From JAUIAI01 sp049680625 (GTDB lineage Bacteria > Pseudomonadota > Gammaproteobacteria > Burkholderiales > Burkholderiaceae_E): a stretch of 64,000 nt of DNA. The DNA is taken from contig JBAUID010000151.1 of assembly GCA_049680625.1 (NCBI GenBank), positions 1 through 64,000 on the forward strand. Reading direction: 5' to 3'. Position numbers and translations under genes: made by a program. Below, in pieces: positions 8,634 through 16,472 of the stretch; position 1 is the first letter of the stretch; every line of letters starts with the position of its first letter. A model generated the notes under the pieces. That model searched no databases. It was not told where the DNA came from and saw only the letters and a program-made list of their open reading frames with translations.

Positions 8634-10051
8634 ACGGGATACGGCCAGCGACGAATAAGTTTTTTGTCGCTGCCTTCCTGACCCTGGTCATTGGCCTGCC
8701 AGTTCAGGCCTCCTCGTTTTTCAAAAACGAATCGGTTGCCCAGCTTTCTATCGACAAAAAGAATGCACCGACAAGCCAGGTGGAAAAAACAGCTTACGAA
8801 TCGCCATTCGCCCAACTACTCCGTTCAGCGCGGCGGCTGATAGAAATTCGGCAATACGATCTGGCCTACGAGGCCCTCAACGAACGGATCAATTTCTATG
8901 CCGGCGATGTTGAGTACGACTACCTGCTTGGCATTGCCGCTCTGGAAAATGACCGCCCGTCCGAGGCAATTCTCGCGCTTGAGCGAGTATTGATCAATGA
9001 CCCGCAGCATCTTCAGGCCCGGGCCGAAATTGCCCGCGCCTACTTGCAGGTACGTGAAAACACGACGGCGCGACGCGAATTCGAGGCGGTTGCAGCGCAA
9101 AACTTACCACCCGAAGTCGACGCAGTTGTTGCCCGATATATCGACGCACTGTCGCGAGTAAAAAATCAACCGGATTCACGCATCACTTACACCATAGTTT
9201 TGCAATCGGGTTATGACAACAACGTCAATATCGGCAGTGCGCAAAATAGCTGGCTATTGTCTGACGGCACCCAGGTTCTGCCACTTGGGCAAAATCGTCC
9301 ACGTAAGTCGGCCCTTTTGGGCGTTGGAGGCGGTATTGATATAGCCACTCCGATCAACGGCAGGCTGCAGTGGATAACTGGTCTGCACGGTATGCTCCAC
9401 AGATACCCGAGCGCGCATACACTGGACCAAGAGCAGGTCGACATCTCGACCGGACTCGCCTATCGGAAAGATTGTCACCAATTTAAAATGCTTGGCCAGA
9501 TGCAAACACTTCGTGTAGACGGCGGCTCGTTTCGAAACGCAGCCGGCGTTGTCGGGCAATGGCAGTGCGATTTAAGCGCGCGCCAACAGCTCGGCGGTTT
9601 CGCTCAGCGCTTTGAACTCCGGTTTCCGGATGCCCAGGCGCGCGATGCATCACGCCAGTCACTGGGTGTTTCATTTGCCCAGAAATTGCCGACAAGCGCC
9701 ATCTTCCTGAGCACTGTGCATTTGGGCAGAGAGTATTCCCGGGCGGGCCTCGACAACCTCAGTTTTGATTTCACGGGTATCCGCATGTTGCTGTCCGCTC
9801 CAATCTTTGCAGATTGGACCGGTTCATTAGGCTTCAATTGGGAAGAGCGCCGTTTCGACGGCGCCGAACCGCTATTCGGGGTTACGCGCCACGACTGGCA
9901 AACGGAATTAACACTGGGCCTAGAAAGCGCCCTCGATGAGAACTGGACTTTGCAACCAGAATTAGTCCTGACTCGAAATCGATCGACGCTCGCACCCAGC
10001 GACTACCGCCGAACCCGGGCTCAACTCGTCGCACGCTACCGACTTCAGTAG
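8624..10051 (+). CDS. TPR plus outer-membrane beta-barrel protein, Slam-like (DUF560)
   Basis: 475 residues. A signal peptide (~12-30, ending VQASS) is followed by a TPR-like helical region (~58-165; 'RRLIEIRQYDLAYEAL', 'LLGIAALENDRPSEAILALERVL', 'ARAEIARAYL'), then ~300 residues of alternating strands beginning 'SGYDNNVN' and ending 'RRTRAQLVARYRLQ'. This order and length match Slam / surface lipoprotein assembly modifiers, which move cargo across the outer membrane (type XI secretion). The YDNNVN start and the Y.RTR near the last strand are typical of DUF560 barrels. It overlaps miaB by 10 nt and lies 11 nt before its presumed cargo. Alternatives: a generic TPR-porin or PgaA-like exporter. 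Confidence 0.7.
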   Translation: MRMNGIRPATNKFFVAAFLTLVIGLPVQASSFFKNESVAQLSIDKKNAPTSQVEKTAYESPFAQLLRSARRLIEIRQYDLAYEALNERINFYAGDVEYDYLLGIAALENDRPSEAILALERVLINDPQHLQARAEIARAYLQVRENTTARREFEAVAAQNLPPEVDAVVARYIDALSRVKNQPDSRITYTIVLQSGYDNNVNIGSAQNSWLLSDGTQVLPLGQNRPRKSALLGVGGGIDIATPINGRLQWITGLHGMLHRYPSAHTLDQEQVDISTGLAYRKDCHQFKMLGQMQTLRVDGGSFRNAAGVVGQWQCDLSARQQLGGFAQRFELRFPDAQARDASRQSLGVSFAQKLPTSAIFLSTVHLGREYSRAGLDNLSFDFTGIRMLLSAPIFADWTGSLGFNWEERRFDGAEPLFGVTRHDWQTELTLGLESALDENWTLQPELVLTRNRSTLAPSDYRRTRAQLVARYRLQ

Positions 10052-10062
10052 GTCGCGGCGCC

Positions 10063-12006
10063 GTGGTCAGCCACGCACAGGGCTTCCTGCAACGGATGGC
10101 CCGACAATCTGTCGTTGGGCGAACCTATAGCCAGATCTCTGGCGTGCTTTTCAGCCTGCTGCTGGCATTTCCGACGCTTTGTCTTGCTCAGGCTGGCGCA
10201 ATCGTCGCCACTGCGGGTGACAATTCTGTCGTTCGTGCGCAAGCAGTAATTACCCCGCTTAAACCCGGTATTGCCGTACAACAAGGCGACAGTATTGTTA
10301 CTGCCCCTGCCGGCCGCCTACAGGTTCGATTCGCAGACGGCGCTTTTCTCTCGATGCAGCCCAATACCCGGTTTCAGATTGATGAGCACCGCTTTAGCAA
10401 TAACGAGGAGCGCAGCTTTTTATCGTTATTACGCGGTGCAATCCGTATGGCCAGCGGCTTGATTGGCAAACGCACAAACGAAGACTTCAAGCTCAACACG
10501 CCGTCGGCCACCATTGGTATTCGTGGAACACATTTTGTAGTTGAACACACTGTTTGTGATCCGTTGTGCTCTCCAGGCACCAGTCCGGGCACAAGAATCG
10601 CAGTGACCGAAGGGCGAGTTATCGTGTCAAACGACAGCGGAACAATCGAACTGGGCCAAAACGAATCGGCCCTGATCGAAAACCATAGCAGCCTGCCCCA
10701 GTTTATCCAATGGAAGCCACAACTCACGCCACGTTCAATTGAACTACCCGCCGGACCACCCGGACAGCCCTCGGCCCCGGCAGCCCCGGGCAGGACTGAG
10801 TTGAACATTCCTGCGACCAGCTCTCCAACCGATCAACCCATTGATAGCCGCACCCCATTCTCACGCTGGGTAGATGACCCTCCGCGTGTTGCCCGCGACC
10901 GGCAACGCGCCGAGAATCCCGTGGGTTCACCACGGCTGGGTTTCGAACTTGACCGCCCGCTGCCGCTACCCAACCCGGCCGAAAGTGCCCGGCGTGATGC
11001 AAACGGACAGTTCCCCGAACTGGCAACACTAGCACCAAACGATCCGGACACCGATGACAGCGATCATAGGGGTGACAACACCGGCGACAACGGTAGCAAC
11101 AGCGGAAGCGGTAGCAACAGCGGTAGCAATAGCGGCGGCGACTACGACAACGGAAATTCGGGTGGTGATGACAGCGGCCGCAACGACAGCGGCGAAGAAC
11201 CAATTGATGATATTGCCAGCCCGACACCGCCACCGTCGAACCCCGGGCCGTCATCCGGCCCAACCGATGCAAGCGGCTGGCTGATCAGTTTGCAACCGAT
11301 TCCCGGCACGATTCACAACGGATTAATTGCCGGCGATAACCTGCTGACCTTTGACGACAACCTCGGCCTGCAGTCGATTGGACACTGTGACGCTGGCATT
11401 TGCCTGTCACGCGGCAGCGCTAAGCTGGCTGAAGCAGGGCATGATGATTACGCAGCCTGGGGCCGATGGACCAATGGCAATATGGATGTTGTCGTGTTTG
11501 GACTGCGAACCGCCGTGGCACTAAGTGCCAACGAAGGAATGCATTACATCACCGGCGCGCCGGCGCTGAGTTTGCCGGCAAGTGGCGCATTTACCTATAA
11601 CCTGACTGCCGCGACCGCACCGACGATGTCGCATGACTGGTATACCCCGGGTAGCTTTAGTGGCCGCGCCGCGGTGCAATTTGCGCCTGGTGTTGCCCCA
11701 AGAGTCGGGCTATCTGGCCAGGTTAACCTGGCCGGTGACCAGTTTCAATTCAGCACTGCTGGCGGAGCCGAGAATCCAGCCGCAAGCCAGCTGAGCCTGA
11801 ATAACAATCAACAGTTCAGCGGTCTTGTAACTGCAACCGGCAGTGGCACCAATCTGCCGTGGATGTGTGGTTCTCATGGGTGCAGCACCCAGATTCGGGG
11901 CGCATTATTCGGTCCAACCGGCGAGCGTCTCGGCTTGTCGTACACAATCCGCAGCGAAAGCGCCTCGACTACAATTGACGGTGTCAGTATATTTAGCCGT
12001 CCCTAA
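10063..12006 (+). CDS. secreted FecR-domain protein with predicted TbpB-like C-terminal barrel
   Basis: 647 residues from GTG 10063 (ATG 10096 is an alternative). A signal peptide ends near 'TLCLAQA' (~44); the Cys is not in a convincing lipobox, so the protein is probably not lipidated. Residues ~45-205 are a FecR domain ('QQGDSIVTAPAGRLQVRFADG', 'TPSATIGIRGTHF'). Residues ~215-402 are a disordered Pro- then Asp/Asn/Gly/Ser-rich linker. Residues ~403-647 are beta-rich, with 'SFSGRAAVQF' and 'ALFGPTGERLGLSYTI' then 'VSIFSR', resembling the last strands of TbpB/Slam-cargo barrels. Position after a Slam-like gene suggests exported cargo. FecR call firm; C-terminal family is inference. Confidence 0.72.
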   Translation: MVSHAQGFLQRMARQSVVGRTYSQISGVLFSLLLAFPTLCLAQAGAIVATAGDNSVVRAQAVITPLKPGIAVQQGDSIVTAPAGRLQVRFADGAFLSMQPNTRFQIDEHRFSNNEERSFLSLLRGAIRMASGLIGKRTNEDFKLNTPSATIGIRGTHFVVEHTVCDPLCSPGTSPGTRIAVTEGRVIVSNDSGTIELGQNESALIENHSSLPQFIQWKPQLTPRSIELPAGPPGQPSAPAAPGRTELNIPATSSPTDQPIDSRTPFSRWVDDPPRVARDRQRAENPVGSPRLGFELDRPLPLPNPAESARRDANGQFPELATLAPNDPDTDDSDHRGDNTGDNGSNSGSGSNSGSNSGGDYDNGNSGGDDSGRNDSGEEPIDDIASPTPPPSNPGPSSGPTDASGWLISLQPIPGTIHNGLIAGDNLLTFDDNLGLQSIGHCDAGICLSRGSAKLAEAGHDDYAAWGRWTNGNMDVVVFGLRTAVALSANEGMHYITGAPALSLPASGAFTYNLTAATAPTMSHDWYTPGSFSGRAAVQFAPGVAPRVGLSGQVNLAGDQFQFSTAGGAENPAASQLSLNNNQQFSGLVTATGSGTNLPWMCGSHGCSTQIRGALFGPTGERLGLSYTIRSESASTTIDGVSIFSRP

Positions 12007-12041
12007 GCCTGCACAGCCCAGGCCAACCAACCGGGTTATTA

Positions 12042-13064
12042 GTGAACAACCAGAATATCGTAGTGAAGAACCAAACGATCGCATTTTCTCCGGAACCACT
12101 CGATAACAAGCGCCTGGCCAACCTGTGTGGCGCTCTGGATGCCAATATCAGGCAAATCGCCGAAACCCTGGAAGTCAAGATTGGACGACGTGCCAATAAG
12201 TTCTCGATTCAGGGAGATCCAGTTAAGGCTGAGCGGGCCCGCCAGGCTCTGGATCGGTTTTATCAACAGGCAAGCGATCCTCTGAACAGTGAAGATATCC
12301 AGCTCGAGTTAATCGACCTGACTCACAGCCCGGCTCAAGCGGAGAATGACGCCGGTGGCGCAAAAAGCGCCAGAGACGCCAGTGACGAATCACCCACCCT
12401 GCACACGCGACGAACCGATCTGCAAGGTCGCACCCCCAAACAGCGTGAATACCTGCGCAACATCGTCTCACACGATGTAACTATCGGTATTGGGCCAGCC
12501 GGTACCGGCAAAACCTATCTGGCCGTTGCCTGTGCCGTAGACGCACTCGAGCGCGAATCCGTCAAACGCATCGTATTGACCCGGCCTGCCGTCGAAGCCG
12601 GTGAGCGCCTGGGATTCCTGCCCGGCGATCTGGCGCAAAAAGTTGATCCGTATTTGCGACCGCTATACGACGCTTTGTACGACTTGATGGGAGTCGAAAA
12701 AACTCAACGGATGTTTGAGAAACAAGTCATCGAAATTGCCCCGCTTGCTTATATGCGTGGCCGCACGCTGAATCACGCTTTTATCATCCTTGATGAAGCG
12801 CAGAACACCACACCAGAACAAATGAAAATGTTCCTGACCCGACTGGGCTTTGGCTCGCGCGCAGTAGTAACCGGTGATACCTCGCAAATTGATTTACCGC
12901 GCGGTCAACCCTCGGGTCTGATTCAAGCCTGTCGGATACTGCAATCCGTGCCGGGGATAGCGCAGACTGAATTTTCATCCAGAGATGTTGTCCGCCACCC
13001 ATTGGTTGCCCGTATTGTTGATGCCTATGCCCGCGAAGAAACTGGCCTGCGAGAAAGAGGTTAA
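12042..13064 (+). CDS. ybeZ: PhoH-like ATPase YbeZ
   Basis: 340-residue cytoplasmic P-loop ATPase/RNA helicase-like protein that partners YbeY in rRNA maturation. A KH-like RNA-binding N-domain (~1-110) is followed by the PhoH domain with Walker A GPAGTGKT (~148-155), 'LTRPAVEAGERLGFLPGD', and a Walker-B-like 'FIILDEAQNTTPEQ'. Start is GTG 12042, 35 nt after the FecR gene. Its end overlaps ybeY by about 44 nt. Length and motifs are typical. Confidence 0.95.
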   Translation: MNNQNIVVKNQTIAFSPEPLDNKRLANLCGALDANIRQIAETLEVKIGRRANKFSIQGDPVKAERARQALDRFYQQASDPLNSEDIQLELIDLTHSPAQAENDAGGAKSARDASDESPTLHTRRTDLQGRTPKQREYLRNIVSHDVTIGIGPAGTGKTYLAVACAVDALERESVKRIVLTRPAVEAGERLGFLPGDLAQKVDPYLRPLYDALYDLMGVEKTQRMFEKQVIEIAPLAYMRGRTLNHAFIILDEAQNTTPEQMKMFLTRLGFGSRAVVTGDTSQIDLPRGQPSGLIQACRILQSVPGIAQTEFSSRDVVRHPLVARIVDAYAREETGLRERG

Positions 13065-13509
13065 TCAATCGTATCGCCTGAAGCTGAGCATTCAGTACGC
13101 AGGCTCAGTGCGGATCGCACCGTTGACCGAACGCGGTCTGCGAGCCATAGCCAAAGCAAGCCTGGAATCGAACTTCGATGTCACGATTCGCTTTGTTCCG
13201 CGTGCTGAAGCACAGGCCCTGAATCACAGTTACCGGGCCCGCTCGTATACGCCGAATGTCCTGACTTTTTCGTACCTCCCGCAAGCCAGCGCAGACATTG
13301 TCATCTGTACCCCGGTGGTACGTGAGCAGGCAAAAGAGCAAGGGAAAACCTTTGCCGGGCACCTGGCTCACTTAGTTGTTCACGGCATGTTGCACGCTCA
13401 GGGCTATGACCATCAATCCGATTGCCAGGCCAGAGCCATGGAAAGCCGGGAACAGGCGATTTTGGCTGGATTTGGCATTGCCGACCCCTACCGGGTAGCA
13501 CCCAAGTGA
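13021..13509 (+). CDS. ybeY: endoribonuclease YbeY
   Basis: Zinc-dependent RNase needed for 16S rRNA 3'-end maturation and 70S ribosome quality control. The defining HGMLHAQGYDH motif supplies the three metal-binding histidines near residues 116-126, and the 'NHSYRARSYTPNVLTFSY' segment is the conserved substrate-binding region. ATGs at 13021 and 13027 are in frame; either makes a gene whose 5' end lies inside ybeZ, which suggests translational coupling. A 24-bp tandem repeat starts 14 nt after the stop. Confidence 0.95.
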   Translation: MPMPAKKLACEKEVNQSYRLKLSIQYAGSVRIAPLTERGLRAIAKASLESNFDVTIRFVPRAEAQALNHSYRARSYTPNVLTFSYLPQASADIVICTPVVREQAKEQGKTFAGHLAHLVVHGMLHAQGYDHQSDCQARAMESREQAILAGFGIADPYRVAPK

Positions 13510-13522
13510 GCCGCCACCGAGG

Positions 13523-13582
13523 CTGCCGGCCGGGCCGCCAAAGGAACTGCCGGCCGGGCCGCCAAAGGAACTGCCGGCCGGG
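13523..13582 (+). repeat. 24-bp GC-rich tandem repeat, 2.5 copies
   Basis: Two identical 24-base units (13523-13546 and 13547-13570), followed by a 12-base partial third, lie between ybeY and corC. Each unit contains GCCGGCCGGGCCGCC, so neighbouring copies can pair as GC-rich hairpins. The 24-base period is eight codons, and the frame after the ybeY stop stays open through it, reading GRAAKGTA repeats, so read-through would add a repeat peptide. No T-run follows, so it is not a standard terminator. Confidence 0.85.
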
Positions 13583-13670
13583 GGGGCAATCGGTTGATTT
13601 CTTACAGGGCTGGTGCGTTTGGCCGGTCTTGGGTTATCCTGACGCCTGTCGCAGCCGATCAACATGCTAG

Positions 13671-14546
13671 ATGTCTGACCCTCCGCAAGGGACGGAAACC
13701 CGAAAACCCTTAATCGAACGCCTTAGTGCCATGTTTATGGCCGAGCCTGAAGACCGGGGGCAACTGCTCGAAATCCTTCGAAGTGCGCAGGCGCGCGAGC
13801 TTATTGACGCCGAAGCCTTATCGATGATCGAAGGGGTCATGCAGGTTTCGGAACTGGCGGTTCGCGACATCATGGTGCCGCGCTCACAAATGGACGTGAT
13901 TGATATCAGTGTTCCGGCTGATTCTTTCATGCCCCATGTGATCCAGACCGCGCATTCGCGTTTTCCGGTCGTCGAGAACGATCGCGACAACGTGCTGGGT
14001 ATCCTGCACGCGAAAGAGCTATTACGTCTCGGGCAAGACCCGAATGTTGACGTCCGAGACCTGCTCCGACCCGCGGTGTTTGTCCCGGAATCGAAACGGC
14101 TCGATGTCTTGCTAAAAGACTTTCGCCTGAATCGGAACCATCTGGCCATTGTGGTCGATGAATACGGCGGCGTATCCGGATTGGTCACGATCGAAGACGT
14201 TCTGGAACAGATTGTTGGCGAAATCGAAGACGAATTCGATTTTGACGAAGAAAGTGATCATATCGTCGCCATCGAAGATAACGGCATCGAACGCCGCTAC
14301 CGGGTATCGGCGATCACCGAAATCGACCGCTTTAACGATGAATTTGGCACCAGCTTCCCGGATGATGAATTTGATACGATCGGCGGATTAATCACAGACC
14401 AGTTTGGCCGCGTTCCCCGACGCGGCGAAACTGCCGAACTCGAAGGGCTTCGCTTCGAAGTGTTGCGTGCTGATCCGCGCCAGCTCCAAATGCTGTTGGT
14501 TGAGCGCGTTTTAAGCAAACCCCCGAATTCCGGAGCACCAGGCTGA
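13671..14546 (+). CDS. corC: CorC/YbeX family protein with CBS pair
   Basis: 291 residues without membrane segments. Two CBS domains (~62-185; 'VRDIMVPRSQMDVI' opens the first, 'HLAIVVDEYGGVSGLVTIEDVLEQIVGEI' closes the second) are followed by a CorC_HlyC transporter-associated domain (~200-285). CorC is linked to magnesium/cobalt efflux; YbeX, its E. coli counterpart in this operon, is also linked to ribosome function. It lies between ybeY and lnt as in most proteobacteria, and its stop may overlap a CTG start of lnt. Confidence 0.93.
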   Translation: MSDPPQGTETRKPLIERLSAMFMAEPEDRGQLLEILRSAQARELIDAEALSMIEGVMQVSELAVRDIMVPRSQMDVIDISVPADSFMPHVIQTAHSRFPVVENDRDNVLGILHAKELLRLGQDPNVDVRDLLRPAVFVPESKRLDVLLKDFRLNRNHLAIVVDEYGGVSGLVTIEDVLEQIVGEIEDEFDFDEESDHIVAIEDNGIERRYRVSAITEIDRFNDEFGTSFPDDEFDTIGGLITDQFGRVPRRGETAELEGLRFEVLRADPRQLQMLLVERVLSKPPNSGAPG

Positions 14547-14563
14547 AAAAAAAGCGCGATGAG

Positions 14564-16240
14564 TTGCCGGGACAACCGGCCCGCTCCGAGCTCAGCTTTA
14601 ATCTGGCAGCATTGTTTCTCGGCCTATTGCAGGCATTGAGTTTTGCTCCGCTTGCCCTGGGTTTGCTTCAGACCCTGTCATTCAGCGGCCTGTGCCTGTT
14701 AATCTTGTTTCGCCCGGACCGGGCTGGCATGCTCGCATGGTTGTTCGGTCTGGCAACGTTTTCAGCTGGACTAAGCTGGATGTTTATCAGCATGCATCGC
14801 TTTGGCGGCATGCCGTCCCCAATGGCAGCCTTGGCCGTGGTTCTGCTGTCGTCTTACCTCGCCTTGTTTGGCGCCGTCGCATGGCGCCTGGCGATCTCAG
14901 CCGGTGGTATCACTGGCAACCACGGCAACGGTGCCGCCGGTTTCTATTCGTTGCCCCTGATCATCGCCGCCTTTTGGGTGCTCGGCGAAATGGCCCGCGG
15001 CATTTTACTCACCGGCTTCCCATGGTTATCAATTGGTTACGCCCATGTTGACAACCCGCTTAGCGGCACAGCTGCATGGGCCGGGGTCTACGGCATCAGT
15101 GGCATTGCCGTCCTGATCAGTGCTCTGCTCGCCCGGCTGATTCACCACCTCATACAGCAGCGGATGCAAAAAAAACAACCCGATGTGGCAATACCGGAAA
15201 CATCGCTTCGCCAGGAGGTCGGACCCACGACATTCGGGTCAACGTCGCTAACGACGCGACTGACCCGATCGACGATGATGCCCGCATTGACGATCTTAAT
15301 GGCGATTCTGATGATCATCGGGGTGTCGGTATTAGCAGGTCAACAAGCGTTTTCAACAAATGACGGTAAACCTGTTTCCGTTCGACTATTGCAGGGGAAC
15401 GTCGAACAACAACTGAAGTTCGATCCAGGCCGCACACTTCGTGCGATGCGCGATTACATCGCCCTGGTTCGCCAGGCACCGGCACAACTCTATGTGCTAC
15501 CAGAAACTGCGTGGACAGTTGGCCTGGCACAAACGCCGCCCCAAATACTGTCCAGCTTAAGCGCATATTTACGGAAAAACGGGGGGCTCTTTGCAACCGG
15601 TATCCCGGTACGCGAGCCAAGCCCACAGGGACAAAATCCGTACCGCCTGACCAACAGTGTCGTCACCCTTGACGCCAATCTTGAGATCACGGCCCGTTAT
15701 AACAAGCGCCACCTGGTTCCGTTTGGCGAATTTATTCCCCCTGGGTTTCGATGGTTCGTCGACATGATGCATATACCCTTGGGCGACTTTGACAGGGGTG
15801 GTCGTCAACAGCCCCCGTTGGTTCTAGATGGCCGACGGGTCGCGTTTAATATCTGCTACGAAGACTTATTTGGTGAAGAGCTCGCTGTACAGGTTCGTGA
15901 CGGCGCCAATCTGTTGATCAACGTTAGCAACATTGGATGGTTTGGTCAGTCCCATGCGCTACCCCAGCACCTGAACATCTCCCGATTGCGGGCCATGGAA
16001 TTTCAACGCCCGATGTTGCGCTCAACAAATACCGGGGTCACAGCCCACATCGGGCCAAGTGGCCGGGTCCTGGCACAATTGCCCGTCTACCAACACGGTG
16101 CTCTGGACGTGAATGTCCAGCCGATGACGGGCCTGACCCCGTTTGCGCGATACGGGCTGTGGCTACCCACCACACTGGCGGTGATACTGCTGCTTACGGG
16201 CACAATGATGCAATTGATCGGCCCCCGCAAAACCGACTGA
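14564..16240 (+). CDS. lnt: apolipoprotein N-acyltransferase
   Basis: Inner-membrane enzyme that adds the third acyl chain to lipoproteins, making them competent for Lol export; here a client would be Pal. About 558 residues: clustered N-terminal membrane helices (1-200), a periplasmic nitrilase domain with catalytic Glu314 (LPETAW), Lys381 (YNKRHLVPFGEF) and Cys431 (NICYEDLFGEE), and a last C-terminal helix. A ~40-residue Gln/Thr-rich insertion before the nitrilase domain is longer than in E. coli. The start is uncertain: TTG 14564 is listed, but CTG 14543, which overlaps the corC stop and has GGAG seven bases upstream, would add a basic 'LKKKRDE' head. Confidence 0.94.
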   Translation: MPGQPARSELSFNLAALFLGLLQALSFAPLALGLLQTLSFSGLCLLILFRPDRAGMLAWLFGLATFSAGLSWMFISMHRFGGMPSPMAALAVVLLSSYLALFGAVAWRLAISAGGITGNHGNGAAGFYSLPLIIAAFWVLGEMARGILLTGFPWLSIGYAHVDNPLSGTAAWAGVYGISGIAVLISALLARLIHHLIQQRMQKKQPDVAIPETSLRQEVGPTTFGSTSLTTRLTRSTMMPALTILMAILMIIGVSVLAGQQAFSTNDGKPVSVRLLQGNVEQQLKFDPGRTLRAMRDYIALVRQAPAQLYVLPETAWTVGLAQTPPQILSSLSAYLRKNGGLFATGIPVREPSPQGQNPYRLTNSVVTLDANLEITARYNKRHLVPFGEFIPPGFRWFVDMMHIPLGDFDRGGRQQPPLVLDGRRVAFNICYEDLFGEELAVQVRDGANLLINVSNIGWFGQSHALPQHLNISRLRAMEFQRPMLRSTNTGVTAHIGPSGRVLAQLPVYQHGALDVNVQPMTGLTPFARYGLWLPTTLAVILLLTGTMMQLIGPRKTD

Positions 16241-16431
16241 AAACCCCACAAGCGGGCGGGTCGCGTAGAATCGCTGGTTCAATTTTCATCGGCAGCCTGA
16301 GGCCGTCCGAGGGCGGGATTAACGAGTCTGGTCACAAACTGTGCCCAGAACGAATCCAATCTGTCGAGACTGCCCAGAAAACAGGATCGGCAACAATGGC
16401 CACTATAGTGATAGCACCTGGGCGATAGCAT

Positions 16432-16472
16432 CACAGCAATGACTTCCACGGCAATAACACCACAGCAATGAC
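16432..16472 (+). repeat. 12-bp direct repeat around two start codons upstream of glyQ
   Basis: CACAGCAATGAC occurs at 16432-16443 and again at 16461-16472, 29 bases apart. The second copy contains the glyQ start ATG (16468), the first an ATG at 16439 in a different frame. The bases after each ATG are also similar, which suggests a local duplication of the translation-start region. Confidence 0.8.
16439..16471 (+). CDS. possible 10-codon leader peptide ending on the glyQ start
   Basis: ATG 16439 opens a short frame reading M-T-S-T-A-I-T-P-Q-Q and stopping at TGA 16469-16471, so the stop overlaps the glyQ ATG as ATGA. Its residues echo the glyQ N-terminus (M-T-T-T-A-T). Neither start has a good Shine-Dalgarno sequence, so coupling is conceivable. 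It may be only a by-product of the 29-bp duplication. Confidence 0.35.
   Translation: MTSTAITPQQ

Noticed and set aside
10724..11272. 182-codon minus-strand frame opposite the FecR linker
   Set aside because: Cys/Arg-rich repeats arise only from complementing the Gly/Asn/Ser linker.
13523..13582. Reading the 24-bp repeats as a short CRISPR array
   Set aside because: Units are directly adjacent without spacers, and no cas gene is near.
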